Positions 7,135 to 14,970 of a DNA stretch of 34,213 bases are shown here, in pieces (the stretch's first letter is position 1; each line of letters starts with the position of its first letter). Where the stretch lies: assembly GCA_017995755.1 (NCBI GenBank), contig JAGOIH010000008.1, positions 1-34,213 on the forward strand, read 5' to 3'. The position numbers and the translations under genes were made by a program. Source of the DNA: Sedimentibacter sp. (lineage in GTDB: Bacteria > Bacillota > Clostridia > Tissierellales > Sedimentibacteraceae). Under the pieces are notes generated by a model. That model made no database searches, was not told the origin of the DNA, and saw only the letters and a list, made by a program, of their open reading frames with translations.

Positions 7135-8505
7135 ATGAGAGGATTTGTTAATTTATTGATAGTAGGACTTATAGGCTTGTTATCATCAACTTATTTGTTC
7201 AATCTTTCACCTGTTGACTATAGAGGAACAATTGAAATTGAAGCTCCCGTTGAAGAAAGTACTTTAAGTTTGAAAGTTGAAGAGGATAAAATACTGAATC
7301 CTGAATCAATAGCAATCAGTCATACAGCTTCTAAGGAAGAAATTGTAAGAATTGTTGCCGACAGCATCTTTACTGTTGACATATACAAGGATAATAAACT
7401 GATTAAAAGCAGCATTGATAATTTAGAACCTGTTTCACCTTCAATAGATGCAACTATTTCAGTAAACGAAGACAATCAGATGATTACAGCTTTAAATATA
7501 AGTCAGAAGAACTTAGGGCTTGAAGATGGTATATATGAATTTATATTTAATTCAAATTTAATATCAGATGAAGACAGGTCTTTTGTATCTGTTACAGTTA
7601 CCTATGATACTCCAGGCTCATATTATCCGGCGGTTAATAAAGCCCCTGCAGGCACCAAGGGACTTACCCTCTACTTCCCTACAGTTGATGCTGAAACTGT
7701 TATCCCGGTTACCAGGTTTGTAGTTGAGGATAAATCGATTACAAGAATGGCAGTTGAGCAGCTGCAAAACGGCCCTCTGAACAAGGGTATGACAACAGTG
7801 ATAAAGGATGTTACAAATACTACTTACAACAACGGAAATGTGGTAATTGATATTCCAAGTTCCTACGACGGCTATAACAGCGGCTCTACTGGCAGTATGA
7901 TGGCTTATAATTCTTTTGTAAAAACAATATTTGCAGTTAACAGATACTGGCCTATTCACAATCTTACATTCACTGTTGACAGAAGAAATGTGGATACATA
8001 CTTTCATGGTATGTCCAGCGAGTTCATAAACCGCCTGCCTAATACAGAGAAAAAATACATCCTTTATTTGGCTCATAAGACAGAGGATGACAGATACTAC
8101 CTGTTTGAGTATCAGCTTTACCCGGACCAGCTTGGTATTTTTGAAAATGATACAATAGAAATAAAGGCAGAAAAAATGTTTGGTGCATATCAAAATACAG
8201 ATATATCATACGGCTCCAGCCCTGTACCTAAAACTGTGGCGCTTAAAACTGTATCCCTTCAGGGAAGGACGATTGTACTCGACTTTAATAAAGAACTTTT
8301 AAGTGTTTACAAGGATAAAAACGACTTAAGGCATATGATGGTTGAATCCTTGATGTATTCTTTCACCACCATACCGGGAGTTGACAGCATAAGAATAACT
8401 GCAGAGGGCGAAGAAATATCTGATTTCATTGAAGGCCTGGATACCAAAAAAGTTTTATATCCGCCTGAATTCATAAATCCTGAGACGGTAGAAACACAAC
8501 AGTAA
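7135..8505 (+). CDS. GerMN domain protein (sporulation/germination type), membrane anchored
   Basis: A 456-aa protein with an N-terminal hydrophobic segment (VNLLIVGLIGLLSSTYLF) that is a signal or membrane anchor without a lipobox Cys. An N-terminal beta-rich domain is followed by two GerMN-like domains. The first starts near LTLYFPTVDAETVIPV and runs through RMAVEQLQNGP, with NVVIDIPSS and NLTFTVD. The second starts at YILYLAHKTEDDRYYL, with IVLDFNKELL and SIRITAEGE. GerM of Bacillus subtilis, also with two such domains, acts in sporulation and germination. The reading frame is open from a TTG at 7000, but that region holds the promoter. The ATG at 7135 has AAGGGG upstream and gives a proper signal segment. 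The next gene follows after 13 bases. Confidence 0.82.
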   Translation: MRGFVNLLIVGLIGLLSSTYLFNLSPVDYRGTIEIEAPVEESTLSLKVEEDKILNPESIAISHTASKEEIVRIVADSIFTVDIYKDNKLIKSSIDNLEPVSPSIDATISVNEDNQMITALNISQKNLGLEDGIYEFIFNSNLISDEDRSFVSVTVTYDTPGSYYPAVNKAPAGTKGLTLYFPTVDAETVIPVTRFVVEDKSITRMAVEQLQNGPLNKGMTTVIKDVTNTTYNNGNVVIDIPSSYDGYNSGSTGSMMAYNSFVKTIFAVNRYWPIHNLTFTVDRRNVDTYFHGMSSEFINRLPNTEKKYILYLAHKTEDDRYYLFEYQLYPDQLGIFENDTIEIKAEKMFGAYQNTDISYGSSPVPKTVALKTVSLQGRTIVLDFNKELLSVYKDKNDLRHMMVESLMYSFTTIPGVDSIRITAEGEEISDFIEGLDTKKVLYPPEFINPETVETQQ

Positions 8506-8518
8506 AGAGGAGAATGAT

Positions 8519-8905
8519 ATGTTTAGAAACTTTTTGGCAGGAAGATATGGAGTTGACCACCTTACAAGAGCCATGCTCATAGCAGGCATAGTATTAACAT
8601 TCCTTGGCAATGCATTTGATTTATATTTATTTACTTTATTGTCATATCTTATGTTTTTTGGAAGTGTATACAGGACAACATCAAGAAAATTTGATGTGAG
8701 ACGAAATGAAAATAATAAGTTTCTCCAATACTACAAGCCTGCAAAATTATGGGTTATAAACAAGTATAAAATTGCAAGCTCAAGCAGATATTATAAATAC
8801 TTCAACTGCCCGAGCTGCAACAGTCAGCTGAGGGTACCAAGAGGAAAAGGTAAAATATCAGTAACCTGCGGTAAATGCAACCATAAATTTTTACAAAAAT
8901 CATAA
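8519..8905 (+). CDS. Small membrane protein with C-terminal zinc ribbon
   Basis: A 128-aa protein. Residues 15-50 form two close hydrophobic helices (AMLIAGIVLTFLGNAFDLYLF, then LLSYLMFFGSVY). A basic linker follows, then a zinc ribbon with two Cys pairs, CPSC and CGKC (NCPSCNSQLRVPRGKGKISV, then TCGKCNHKF). The ribbon looks structural, like the many membrane proteins with cytoplasmic zinc ribbons. GAGGAG lies six bases before the ATG, and the gene starts 13 bases after the GerMN gene, so the two form an operon. The specific role is unknown. Confidence 0.78.
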   Translation: MFRNFLAGRYGVDHLTRAMLIAGIVLTFLGNAFDLYLFTLLSYLMFFGSVYRTTSRKFDVRRNENNKFLQYYKPAKLWVINKYKIASSSRYYKYFNCPSCNSQLRVPRGKGKISVTCGKCNHKFLQKS

Positions 8906-8932
8906 ACGGTCATTTTAGATAAAATGACCGTT
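8905..8932. terminator. Bidirectional terminator between convergent genes
   Basis: AACGGTCATTTT, AGAT, AAAATGACCGTT: a perfect 12-bp stem overlapping the last base of the zinc-ribbon gene. The minus-strand side is followed by a T-rich tract, so it can also stop transcripts of the ECF gene at 8993. Confidence 0.75.
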
Positions 8933-8992
8933 CCTTATTAACAATGAAACATAGAAATTCAGGGGCATTCATTCTGACTTGCCTCATGTCCT

Positions 8993-9517
8993 TTACATAA
9001 GGAGGTGTGTCCCGGTACCTTTAATGGTAGTATGCTTGAACACTGCTAAAAATGCTGCTGCAACTACTATGCCTGCAGCTGATTGAGCAACGTTTCCGGG
9101 AATTTCACTGATAGTTGTCAGGAAGTTTCCTACCATTAGAGAACCCACAAGATAATATGAAATTACCTGCCACACACTTCCCGTTATTGCACCCGCAATC
9201 CACTTACGTTTTACGGAAAAAGGAAGCTTTTCTGTCATCAGTCCCATAATCAAAGCCATTATACCCTTTATTATAAATGTGGGCAGTGCATATATACTGT
9301 ATCCACCGATTATGTCCGCTAAAGATGCCCCTATTGCACCAGCCCATGCGCCGTTTTTCTTACCGATTAAAATTACAGCAATAAATATAAATCCGTCTCC
9401 TAGGTGAACATACCCTCCTGAAACAGGCAAGGGAATTTTTATAATAAATGTTGCAACACAGACTAATGCAGCAAACAAAGCTGTGTACACCATTTCTTTA
9501 ACCTTTCTGTCATCCAT
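8993..9517 (-). CDS. ECF transporter S component (substrate-binding membrane subunit)
   Basis: A 174-aa membrane protein with about six helices. The pattern GYVHLGDGFIFIAVILIGKK, then AGAIGASLADIIGGY and PTFIIKGIMALIMG, is typical of S components of energy-coupling factor transporters (ECF-type riboflavin/thiamine-like family), which bind a vitamin or its precursor and dock on a shared EcfAAT module. No EcfA or EcfT gene is nearby, so it belongs to the group II type that shares the module. No riboswitch is evident upstream, and the substrate cannot be assigned. The ATG at 9517 (MDDRKVKE) is preferred to the one at 9529, which lacks a ribosome-binding site. The last residues (GTGTHLLM) are encoded by GGGACACACCTCC, which also occurs in the intergenic repeat at 10000. 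Confidence 0.85.
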   Translation of the reverse strand: MDDRKVKEMVYTALFAALVCVATFIIKIPLPVSGGYVHLGDGFIFIAVILIGKKNGAWAGAIGASLADIIGGYSIYALPTFIIKGIMALIMGLMTEKLPFSVKRKWIAGAITGSVWQVISYYLVGSLMVGNFLTTISEIPGNVAQSAAGIVVAAAFLAVFKHTTIKGTGTHLLM

Positions 9518-9620
9518 TATTATCACCATCCAAAAAATCTATATCCTAAGCTGATTAAATTATACCCGATTCTGTACTCTTTAAAAGATACAGATTGGCA
9601 ATTTGTTTAGATGACAGATA

Positions 9621-9639
9621 AAAAAGCATTAAAAATGCT
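9621..9639 (-). terminator. Terminator of the SRP RNA gene
   Basis: Minus strand: AGCATT, a short A/T loop, AATGCT and then six T. It directly follows the conserved 3' end of the SRP RNA. Confidence 0.8.
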
Positions 9640-9902
9640 GTGCACCCTCCTTCGACAATGCATAACAAGCGTTACTTCAGCAGTTAACTCAAACCCGGCA
9701 CCCTCGCGTCACACAAAATTGTCTACTTACTGCTGCTTCCTTCCGGACCTGGCAGGGTTCATAGGTTTTTGTTGCGCAAGACCAAGTTATCAACGCCACT
9801 TACTAAAGGCAGGCCTCACAATGCAAGCCTCGGAGAGGGAATTCCACCTTGCTGTAGCGGATTGCAAGTTCAGGGCACCGCTGCCTCCCCGTGTAGCACA
9901 GC
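9640..9902 (-). ncRNA. ffs: Signal recognition particle RNA, long Bacillus/Clostridium type
   Basis: About 263 nt. On the minus strand it opens with GTGCTACACGGGGAGGCAGC followed by GGTGCCCTG, the conserved Alu-domain start of the Bacillus scRNA. The S-domain loop is intact: CAGGTCCGGAAGGAAGCAGC, containing the GGAA tetraloop and the asymmetric loop that bind Ffh. The 3' strand (AACTGCTGAAGTAACGCTTG, then GGAGGGTGCAC) pairs back to the 5' end. The RNA is the scaffold of the signal recognition particle that targets membrane and secreted proteins. The promoter at 9909-9937 and the terminator at 9621-9639 fix the ends within a few bases. An open reading frame crosses it on the other strand but is not a gene. 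Confidence 0.96.
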
Positions 9903-9908
9903 ATAAAA

Positions 9909-9937
9909 ATAATAACATAATAAAAAATTTGTGTCAA
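9909..9937 (-). promoter_or_regulatory. Promoter of the SRP RNA gene
   Basis: TTGACA (9932-9937), a 17-base spacer and TATTAT (9909-9914) on the minus strand, placing the transcript start near 9902. Confidence 0.82.
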
Positions 9938-9960
9938 TGTAATAATTTGGTGACAAAAGC

Positions 9961-10060
9961 AAGTATGGGGATACTCCTTCTTCTATCAAATGGAAGGGGG
10001 ACACACCTCCATGGTAAGTAAGCCTGTGAAGTAAATCCATGAAGGAATGTCCCCGTACTT
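9961..10060. repeat. 100-bp imperfect inverted repeat with GGGGACATTCC arms
   Basis: The left arm AAGTATGGGGATACTCCTT (9961-9979) and the complement of the right arm (10042-10060, AAGTACGGGGACATTCCTT) match at 16 of 19 positions. The interior holds further short complementary blocks (GGGGGACACACCTCC; CATGG / CCATG). The right arm contains the last bases of the ABC transporter gene ending at 10059, so the hairpin lies in its 3' end and may terminate or stabilise that transcript. Related motifs occur at 2340, 6243, 9000, 25659 and 32402. Confidence 0.7.
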
Positions 10061-11906
10061 AGTCTTTGTTGGCAGAAGGAATTTCCCCAAATAGTTCCAA
10101 AGTCTTTTCCTCTTCAAACTGCTTGGTGTATAAATTGTAATAATGACCTCTTTTAGCTATAAGGCCTTTGTGGGTTCCCCTTTCGATAATTTTCCCATCA
10201 TTGACAACTAAAATAATATCAGCCTTTTTAACAGTTGATAGTCTGTGGGCAATTATGAATGAAGTTCTGCCTTTCAACAAATATTCAATCCCCTTTTGAA
10301 TAAGTCTTTCCGTATTTGTATCAACTGAAGAAGTAGCTTCATCCAAAACAAATATCTTAGGATTTGCTAATATTGCTCTGGCTATTGAAATAAGCTGTTT
10401 CTCTCCTGTAGAAAGCCTGTCCCCTCCTTCACCCACATTGCTGTTGTAACCATTTTCAAGTTTGTTGATTATAATATCAACGGAAACAATTTTTGCTGCT
10501 TTTATAATATCCTCATCTGTTGCGTCCAGTTTGCCATATCTTATATTTTCCTTTATGGTTCCTGAAAACAAGTGAGGAGATTGAAGCACATAACCAATAT
10601 TGGAGTGAAGCCAAAGCTGGGATCTTTCCCTGTAATCCTTCCCGTCAATAAGTATTTGCCCTCCCGTTGGCTCGAAGAATCTACATGCAAGATTTACCAG
10701 GGTGCTTTTTCCGGCACCTGTCTCACCTACAATGGCAATATTGGTGCCTGCAGGAATATGAAGATTGAAATTTTTTAAAACCTCCTCATCTCCGTCAGGA
10801 TATTTAAAGGTAACATTTTTAAATTCAATTTCTCCCTTAATTTCTTCCCAGTTTTCCTTTTTGGGATTAATATTATCTCCGTAAATTTTCACTACATCTT
10901 CACTGTCTTTTATTAAGGGTTCCTGGTCCAACAGGTCGGTAACTCTTTCAATATTTGCCTGGAGAGATATGACTTCGGCAAGTGTTCTCGCCAGCTGCTG
11001 AATAGGTTCAAATATGTTTACAGCATAAGAAAGAAAAGCAGAAAGGGTTCCAATTTGAATAATCTGCTCCATTGCAAGCCTGCCACCTCTTGCCAGGACC
11101 AAAGCTGTTAAAACCGAACCGAAGAATATTATAATGGGAATGTAAAGAGCATTTAATCTGGCTAATCTTACAGCCGTAAACTTCATCTCACTGCTTAGAT
11201 CCTTGAATTCAAAAAGGTTTTTGTCCTCTATTACCAATGTCTTGGAGGTTTTTGCGCCTGTTATTCCTTCATTGAAACTCCCTGTCATTTTTGAATTCAC
11301 TTTTCTTAATTTTCTGCTGGCAGATAAAATCTTATTTTGAAAATACACAGTTATAAGAGCCATTATTGGTATTACCATTCCTACAACAAGTGCTAGCCTG
11401 GAGTTAAGCATAAACATAGCGATAAATGCACCTATTACATAAGCAAGGGACCAGAATACATCCACCAATCCCCATGCAATCATAGCTCCTATTCGATTGG
11501 TATCGCTTAAGGTTCTTGCCAGTATGTAGCCCACGGGAGTTGTGTTGTAATATGACAATGAAAGGTTTTGGAGGTGTTCAAAGATTTCCTTTCTCAAATC
11601 CTTGCCAATATGCATTTCAACTTCTATAGCCAAACGGGCAAATATAGTCACGGATAGGGCCATAGTTACTAAAGCCCCAATGTATAGAGCAATGAAACCA
11701 TTTATCCCTTCCAGAGTGTCTCTAACAATAAAATTATCCACTGCATATTTCTGAAACAAGGGAATGGATAAATCCATTGACGCAGTGAGAAACATAAACA
11801 AAACAAGACCTATTATTTTTCTCCTGTAAGGTTTAAAAAATCTGCTTAATTTTAACCAGGGCTTTATATTAAATGAGCTGTAGCTTTCTTCCTCGTAATA
11901 ATTCAT
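10059..11906 (-). CDS. ABC exporter half-transporter, subunit with catalytic Walker B and degenerate signature
   Basis: A 615-aa fused membrane and ATPase protein of the type IV exporter (MdlB/LmrA-like) group. Six membrane helices span about residues 30-325. The nucleotide-binding domain has Walker A GETGAGKST (394-402), Walker B IFVLDE with catalytic Glu523, and H-loop His554. The ABC signature is LSTGE (498-502) instead of LSGGQ. Its start overlaps the stop of the upstream subunit gene by one base (TAATG), so the two are translationally coupled. The pair should form a heterodimer resembling BmrCD or TM287/288, exporting drugs, lipids or peptides. The substrate is unknown. Confidence 0.93.
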   Translation of the reverse strand: MNYYEEESYSSFNIKPWLKLSRFFKPYRRKIIGLVLFMFLTASMDLSIPLFQKYAVDNFIVRDTLEGINGFIALYIGALVTMALSVTIFARLAIEVEMHIGKDLRKEIFEHLQNLSLSYYNTTPVGYILARTLSDTNRIGAMIAWGLVDVFWSLAYVIGAFIAMFMLNSRLALVVGMVIPIMALITVYFQNKILSASRKLRKVNSKMTGSFNEGITGAKTSKTLVIEDKNLFEFKDLSSEMKFTAVRLARLNALYIPIIIFFGSVLTALVLARGGRLAMEQIIQIGTLSAFLSYAVNIFEPIQQLARTLAEVISLQANIERVTDLLDQEPLIKDSEDVVKIYGDNINPKKENWEEIKGEIEFKNVTFKYPDGDEEVLKNFNLHIPAGTNIAIVGETGAGKSTLVNLACRFFEPTGGQILIDGKDYRERSQLWLHSNIGYVLQSPHLFSGTIKENIRYGKLDATDEDIIKAAKIVSVDIIINKLENGYNSNVGEGGDRLSTGEKQLISIARAILANPKIFVLDEATSSVDTNTERLIQKGIEYLLKGRTSFIIAHRLSTVKKADIILVVNDGKIIERGTHKGLIAKRGHYYNLYTKQFEEEKTLELFGEIPSANKD

Positions 11907-13705
11907 TATAAGTCCTCCGACAGGTTCATCTGGACATTGAATATGTCCTTATAAATGCCATCCCTGTTTATCAGTTCTTCGTGGGTTCCAATATCTGATA
12001 CTTTCCCCTTGTCCAATACTAAAATAGTATCAGATTCCATTAAAGTTGTTATGCGGTGTGATATTAATATAGTTGTTGAATAGCCCTTTCTTCTTTTGAG
12101 GGAGGAGCGAATTTTTGCATCTGTATCTGCATCAACAGCAGACAGTGAATCATCAAATACCATAACCGGTGTGTTTTGAAGCAGCATTCTTGCTATTGCA
12201 ACTCTTTGCTTTTGCCCTCCCGACAATGTTACTCCTCTTTCCCCCACAATTGTATCATAGCCCTTTGAAAATTCTTCTATTGATTCGTCAACCCGTGCTA
12301 TTGAGGCAGCTCCCTTGATTTCATCAATAGAAGCTTCAGGCCATGCTATTTTTATGTTATCCTTAATTGTACGTGAAAATAAGAAGGGTTCTTGAAGTAC
12401 CATTCCAATGTTTTTTCTTAAATGTTCTCTTTTAATATTTTTAATGTCCACTCCGCCTATGGTAATGCTGCCCGTATCGCCGGGCAGGTCGTACAAGCGG
12501 TTTAGGAGATGCATAAGAGTAGTTTTTCCCGAACCGGTACCGCCTAATATGGCAAATGTGGTCCCTGCCTTTATTTTAAAGCTTACATTGTTTAAAACAG
12601 GAATATCCCCTTCATATTTAAATGTAACATTTTTAAATTCAATATCCTTATAAATATCCGGAGTACATGCGTCAGGGCTTTCAAATTCCTCAGGTTCTCT
12701 TATTATTTCACAGATTCTTTTCAGAGAAACCTTTGTTTTGCTAAACTCAGATAAAATTCTTCCAAAGCTTCGAAGGGGCCATGCAATCATTCCGGTATAA
12801 GAAGCAAATGCTAAGAATTCGCCCAATGTTATTACACCATTTACGGTAAAATAAGAGCCATAGACAACAATGGCCATAAGGAGTAACCCTGTTACCAAAT
12901 CACCCAGCCCCCAATAATAGCCCAGCTGATATCCAAGTTTAACCCAAAGGTCAGAAAAGGTAATATTCCTTTGAGAAAACTTTTCTATTTCGTATTTTTC
13001 CCGGCCAAAGGCCCTTACCACACGGACCCCTGTCAGGTTTTCCTGAATTGTAGTAAAAAGCTGTCCTTCCGCTTCATCGGCTGCCAGAAATTTTTTTGCC
13101 AGTATTCCATAGAAAATTGTTGAATATAAAACCACTATAGGGATAAATATCAATACTGCAAGAGTAAGCTTAAAGTTCATTGAAAACATTAATACCAAGG
13201 ATATTACAACCAGCATGATTGTTCTGAACATTTCAACCAATTGCGTACTTAAAAAATTACGGACCACTTCCACATCGGATGTCGACCTTTGTATTATATC
13301 TCCGGTTTGATTTTTTATATGCCAGCTGTAGGGTAACTTTTGTATGTGCTCAAACAGTTTATCCCTAATACTCTTTATAATCCCTTCTGTTCCCTTAGCA
13401 ACGGTAATTCTGCCTATATAATCGCTCACTCCTGTGATAAGAGCCAAAACTAATACTAAGAAGGCAAGAAGCCATAAGTTTTCTTTTAAAAATTCTACCC
13501 CTCCTACAGCATCAATTATATTCATAACAGGTTTTGCATAATTCAGGGGAACATCATCAATTACATGGTCTACGGTGAACCTGATAACTTGAGGCACAGC
13601 AAAACTTGCAGCAACCTTTACTATGGTTGCTGCAGCAGATATATAGAAAAACTTTATAAATCCTTTTGACAATTTACTGATAATTATAAAATCCGAATCT
13701 TTCAT
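11906..13705 (-). CDS. ABC exporter half-transporter, subunit with non-catalytic Walker B
   Basis: A 599-aa fused membrane/ATPase subunit. Six membrane helices (about 15-320) are followed by an ATPase domain with Walker A GGTGSGKT (388-395), canonical signature LSGGQ (494-498) and H-loop His550. Walker B reads VMVFDD, with Asp519 where the catalytic Glu is expected. With its partner's LSTGE signature this makes one of the two composite ATP sites hydrolytically weak, as is known for asymmetric heterodimeric exporters. The start ATG has AAGAGG upstream. It is the first gene of a two-gene operon, with no clear sigma-A promoter between it and apbE. Confidence 0.93.
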   Translation of the reverse strand: MKDSDFIIISKLSKGFIKFFYISAAATIVKVAASFAVPQVIRFTVDHVIDDVPLNYAKPVMNIIDAVGGVEFLKENLWLLAFLVLVLALITGVSDYIGRITVAKGTEGIIKSIRDKLFEHIQKLPYSWHIKNQTGDIIQRSTSDVEVVRNFLSTQLVEMFRTIMLVVISLVLMFSMNFKLTLAVLIFIPIVVLYSTIFYGILAKKFLAADEAEGQLFTTIQENLTGVRVVRAFGREKYEIEKFSQRNITFSDLWVKLGYQLGYYWGLGDLVTGLLLMAIVVYGSYFTVNGVITLGEFLAFASYTGMIAWPLRSFGRILSEFSKTKVSLKRICEIIREPEEFESPDACTPDIYKDIEFKNVTFKYEGDIPVLNNVSFKIKAGTTFAILGGTGSGKTTLMHLLNRLYDLPGDTGSITIGGVDIKNIKREHLRKNIGMVLQEPFLFSRTIKDNIKIAWPEASIDEIKGAASIARVDESIEEFSKGYDTIVGERGVTLSGGQKQRVAIARMLLQNTPVMVFDDSLSAVDADTDAKIRSSLKRRKGYSTTILISHRITTLMESDTILVLDKGKVSDIGTHEELINRDGIYKDIFNVQMNLSEDL

Positions 13706-13732
13706 TCAAAACCTCTTAATGGGTGCTTACTA

Positions 13733-13787
13733 TATGGGCTTAGGCATGCAGGGAAAAAATATTCTGAAAAATGGGGTTATGACATGC
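13733..13787 (-). repeat. Short copy of the ATGNCCTAACCCC intergenic repeat
   Basis: On the minus strand it reads GGCATGTCATAACCCCATTT, then TTCAGAAT, a T run and GCATGCCTAAGCCC. The first 30 bases match the start of the repeat at 32812-32943 (ATGCCCTAACCCCATTTCTC, then AGAGT). The middle of the element is missing. It follows directly on the apbE terminator. Confidence 0.6.
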
Positions 13788-13789
13788 CA

Positions 13790-13818
13790 AATAAGCAATC
13801 CCTATAGGATTGCTTATT
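13790..13818 (-). terminator. Terminator-like hairpin after apbE
   Basis: AATAAGCAATCC, a 5-base loop and GGATTGCTTATT: a perfect 12-bp stem 43 bases past the apbE stop. The following tract is only short in T. Confidence 0.65.
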
Positions 13819-13861
13819 AATTCTATATTAATATTCAATTAGTGTCAATAAAAACCAGGTG

Positions 13862-14908
13862 CTATCTTTTAATAAAGCTTTCGAAATTATCGCTGTATTT
13901 AACTGTTTTATCACTGAAAATCCACATTGCTTCTGTTTCAGGCAATAAATTAATTAATTCAATACCCTCCTCAAAAGGTATGCAGAAGACAGCTGTTGAT
14001 AAGGCATCGGCAACACCTGAATCCTTGCAGATTATGGATACTGAAGTGAAATATTTTGCAGGATACATCGTTTCAGGATCTATTATATGATTATATTTCT
14101 CTCCGTCAACAATGTAGTATCTTTCATAATCACCGCTTGTTACCAAAGACCTGTCATCCAGCCTGACTACTTCGATTACCGGCTTTTCAGCCTGGTTATC
14201 CGGATTTTGAATTCCTACATTCCATGGTTCATTTGTGGTGATGTTATTGTTTATAGCACGTACATTGCCTCCTACGGACAATAATCCTGAATACATTCCG
14301 CTGTCCCTTACTATTTTGCTAACCTGCTCGGTTGCATATCCCTTTGCTACGGCTCCAACATCAAGACTCATAAGAGGATCTTTTAAAAATACTGTTGAAT
14401 TCTCCTCATCAATGATTATATCTTCAATATTTGTATGCAAAGAGGCATTTCTTAACTCTTCTTCTGAAGGAAGAACTGCATTTTCAGGGTCCTCTATTCC
14501 TGCTGTCCTGTATTCATGCCAGATTTTCAAAACTGCCCCGTAGGCAATATTTGTTTTGCCGTTTGTTTTCACATAAAGCTCTTTTGAAAACTTAATCAAG
14601 TCAATTATTTTTACATCTGCCTTGACAGGCTTTACTCCTGCATTATCATTGATAGTTTTAATATTGTTAATACCCTCATAATCATTATAGATATCATAAA
14701 GCTGATGATATACCTTCAAATTGTCATGAATAATCTGAGAATACCCGGTGAACTCTTCTTCTGTCTCTGCATATCCCACAATTCGTGTAATAGTATCAAA
14801 AAGTAAAATAAATTCAGATTGATACTTGGTAAGTTCTTTTTCGCCGCATGAGGTTAAACTTATCATAATTAATATTAACAATATTATTGAAATTGCTTTC
14901 TTTATCAA
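13862..14908 (-). CDS. apbE: FAD:protein FMN transferase (ApbE), lipoprotein
   Basis: This enzyme transfers FMN from FAD to a Thr or Ser of extracytoplasmic target proteins. It is 348 aa, with a lipoprotein signal and lipobox LTSC (Cys21), so it is anchored outside the membrane. Family motifs are present: NIAYGAVLKIWHEY, SLDVGAVAKGYATE, SVGGNVRAI, NHIIDPETMYPA and the C-terminal ADALSTAVF. The start is a TTG at 14908, with AAGAGG six bases upstream; no ATG is as well placed. The ribosome-binding site sits directly after the T run of the terminator at 14920-14950. Transcription therefore depends on read-through from the lipoprotein gene or on a promoter inside it. The upstream two-repeat lipoprotein is its likely substrate. 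Confidence 0.94.
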   Translation of the reverse strand: MIKKAISIILLILIMISLTSCGEKELTKYQSEFILLFDTITRIVGYAETEEEFTGYSQIIHDNLKVYHQLYDIYNDYEGINNIKTINDNAGVKPVKADVKIIDLIKFSKELYVKTNGKTNIAYGAVLKIWHEYRTAGIEDPENAVLPSEEELRNASLHTNIEDIIIDEENSTVFLKDPLMSLDVGAVAKGYATEQVSKIVRDSGMYSGLLSVGGNVRAINNNITTNEPWNVGIQNPDNQAEKPVIEVVRLDDRSLVTSGDYERYYIVDGEKYNHIIDPETMYPAKYFTSVSIICKDSGVADALSTAVFCIPFEEGIELINLLPETEAMWIFSDKTVKYSDNFESFIKR

Positions 14909-14919
14909 ATTGCACCTCT

Positions 14920-14950
14920 TAAAAAAACACGGGGCAGAATCTGCCCCGTG
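14920..14950 (-). terminator. Strong terminator between lipoprotein gene and apbE
   Basis: Minus strand: CACGGGGCAGA, A, TCTGCCCCGTG (11-bp perfect stem), then seven T. It starts 21 bases past the lipoprotein stop codon. The T run abuts the apbE ribosome-binding site. Confidence 0.9.
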
Positions 14951-14970
14951 ATGATTAAATGTTAGAATTG

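Noticed and set aside
9611-10021. A 136-codon open frame on the plus strand
   Set aside because: It runs antisense through the SRP RNA gene and the inverted repeat after it. No ribosome-binding site and no recognisable protein.
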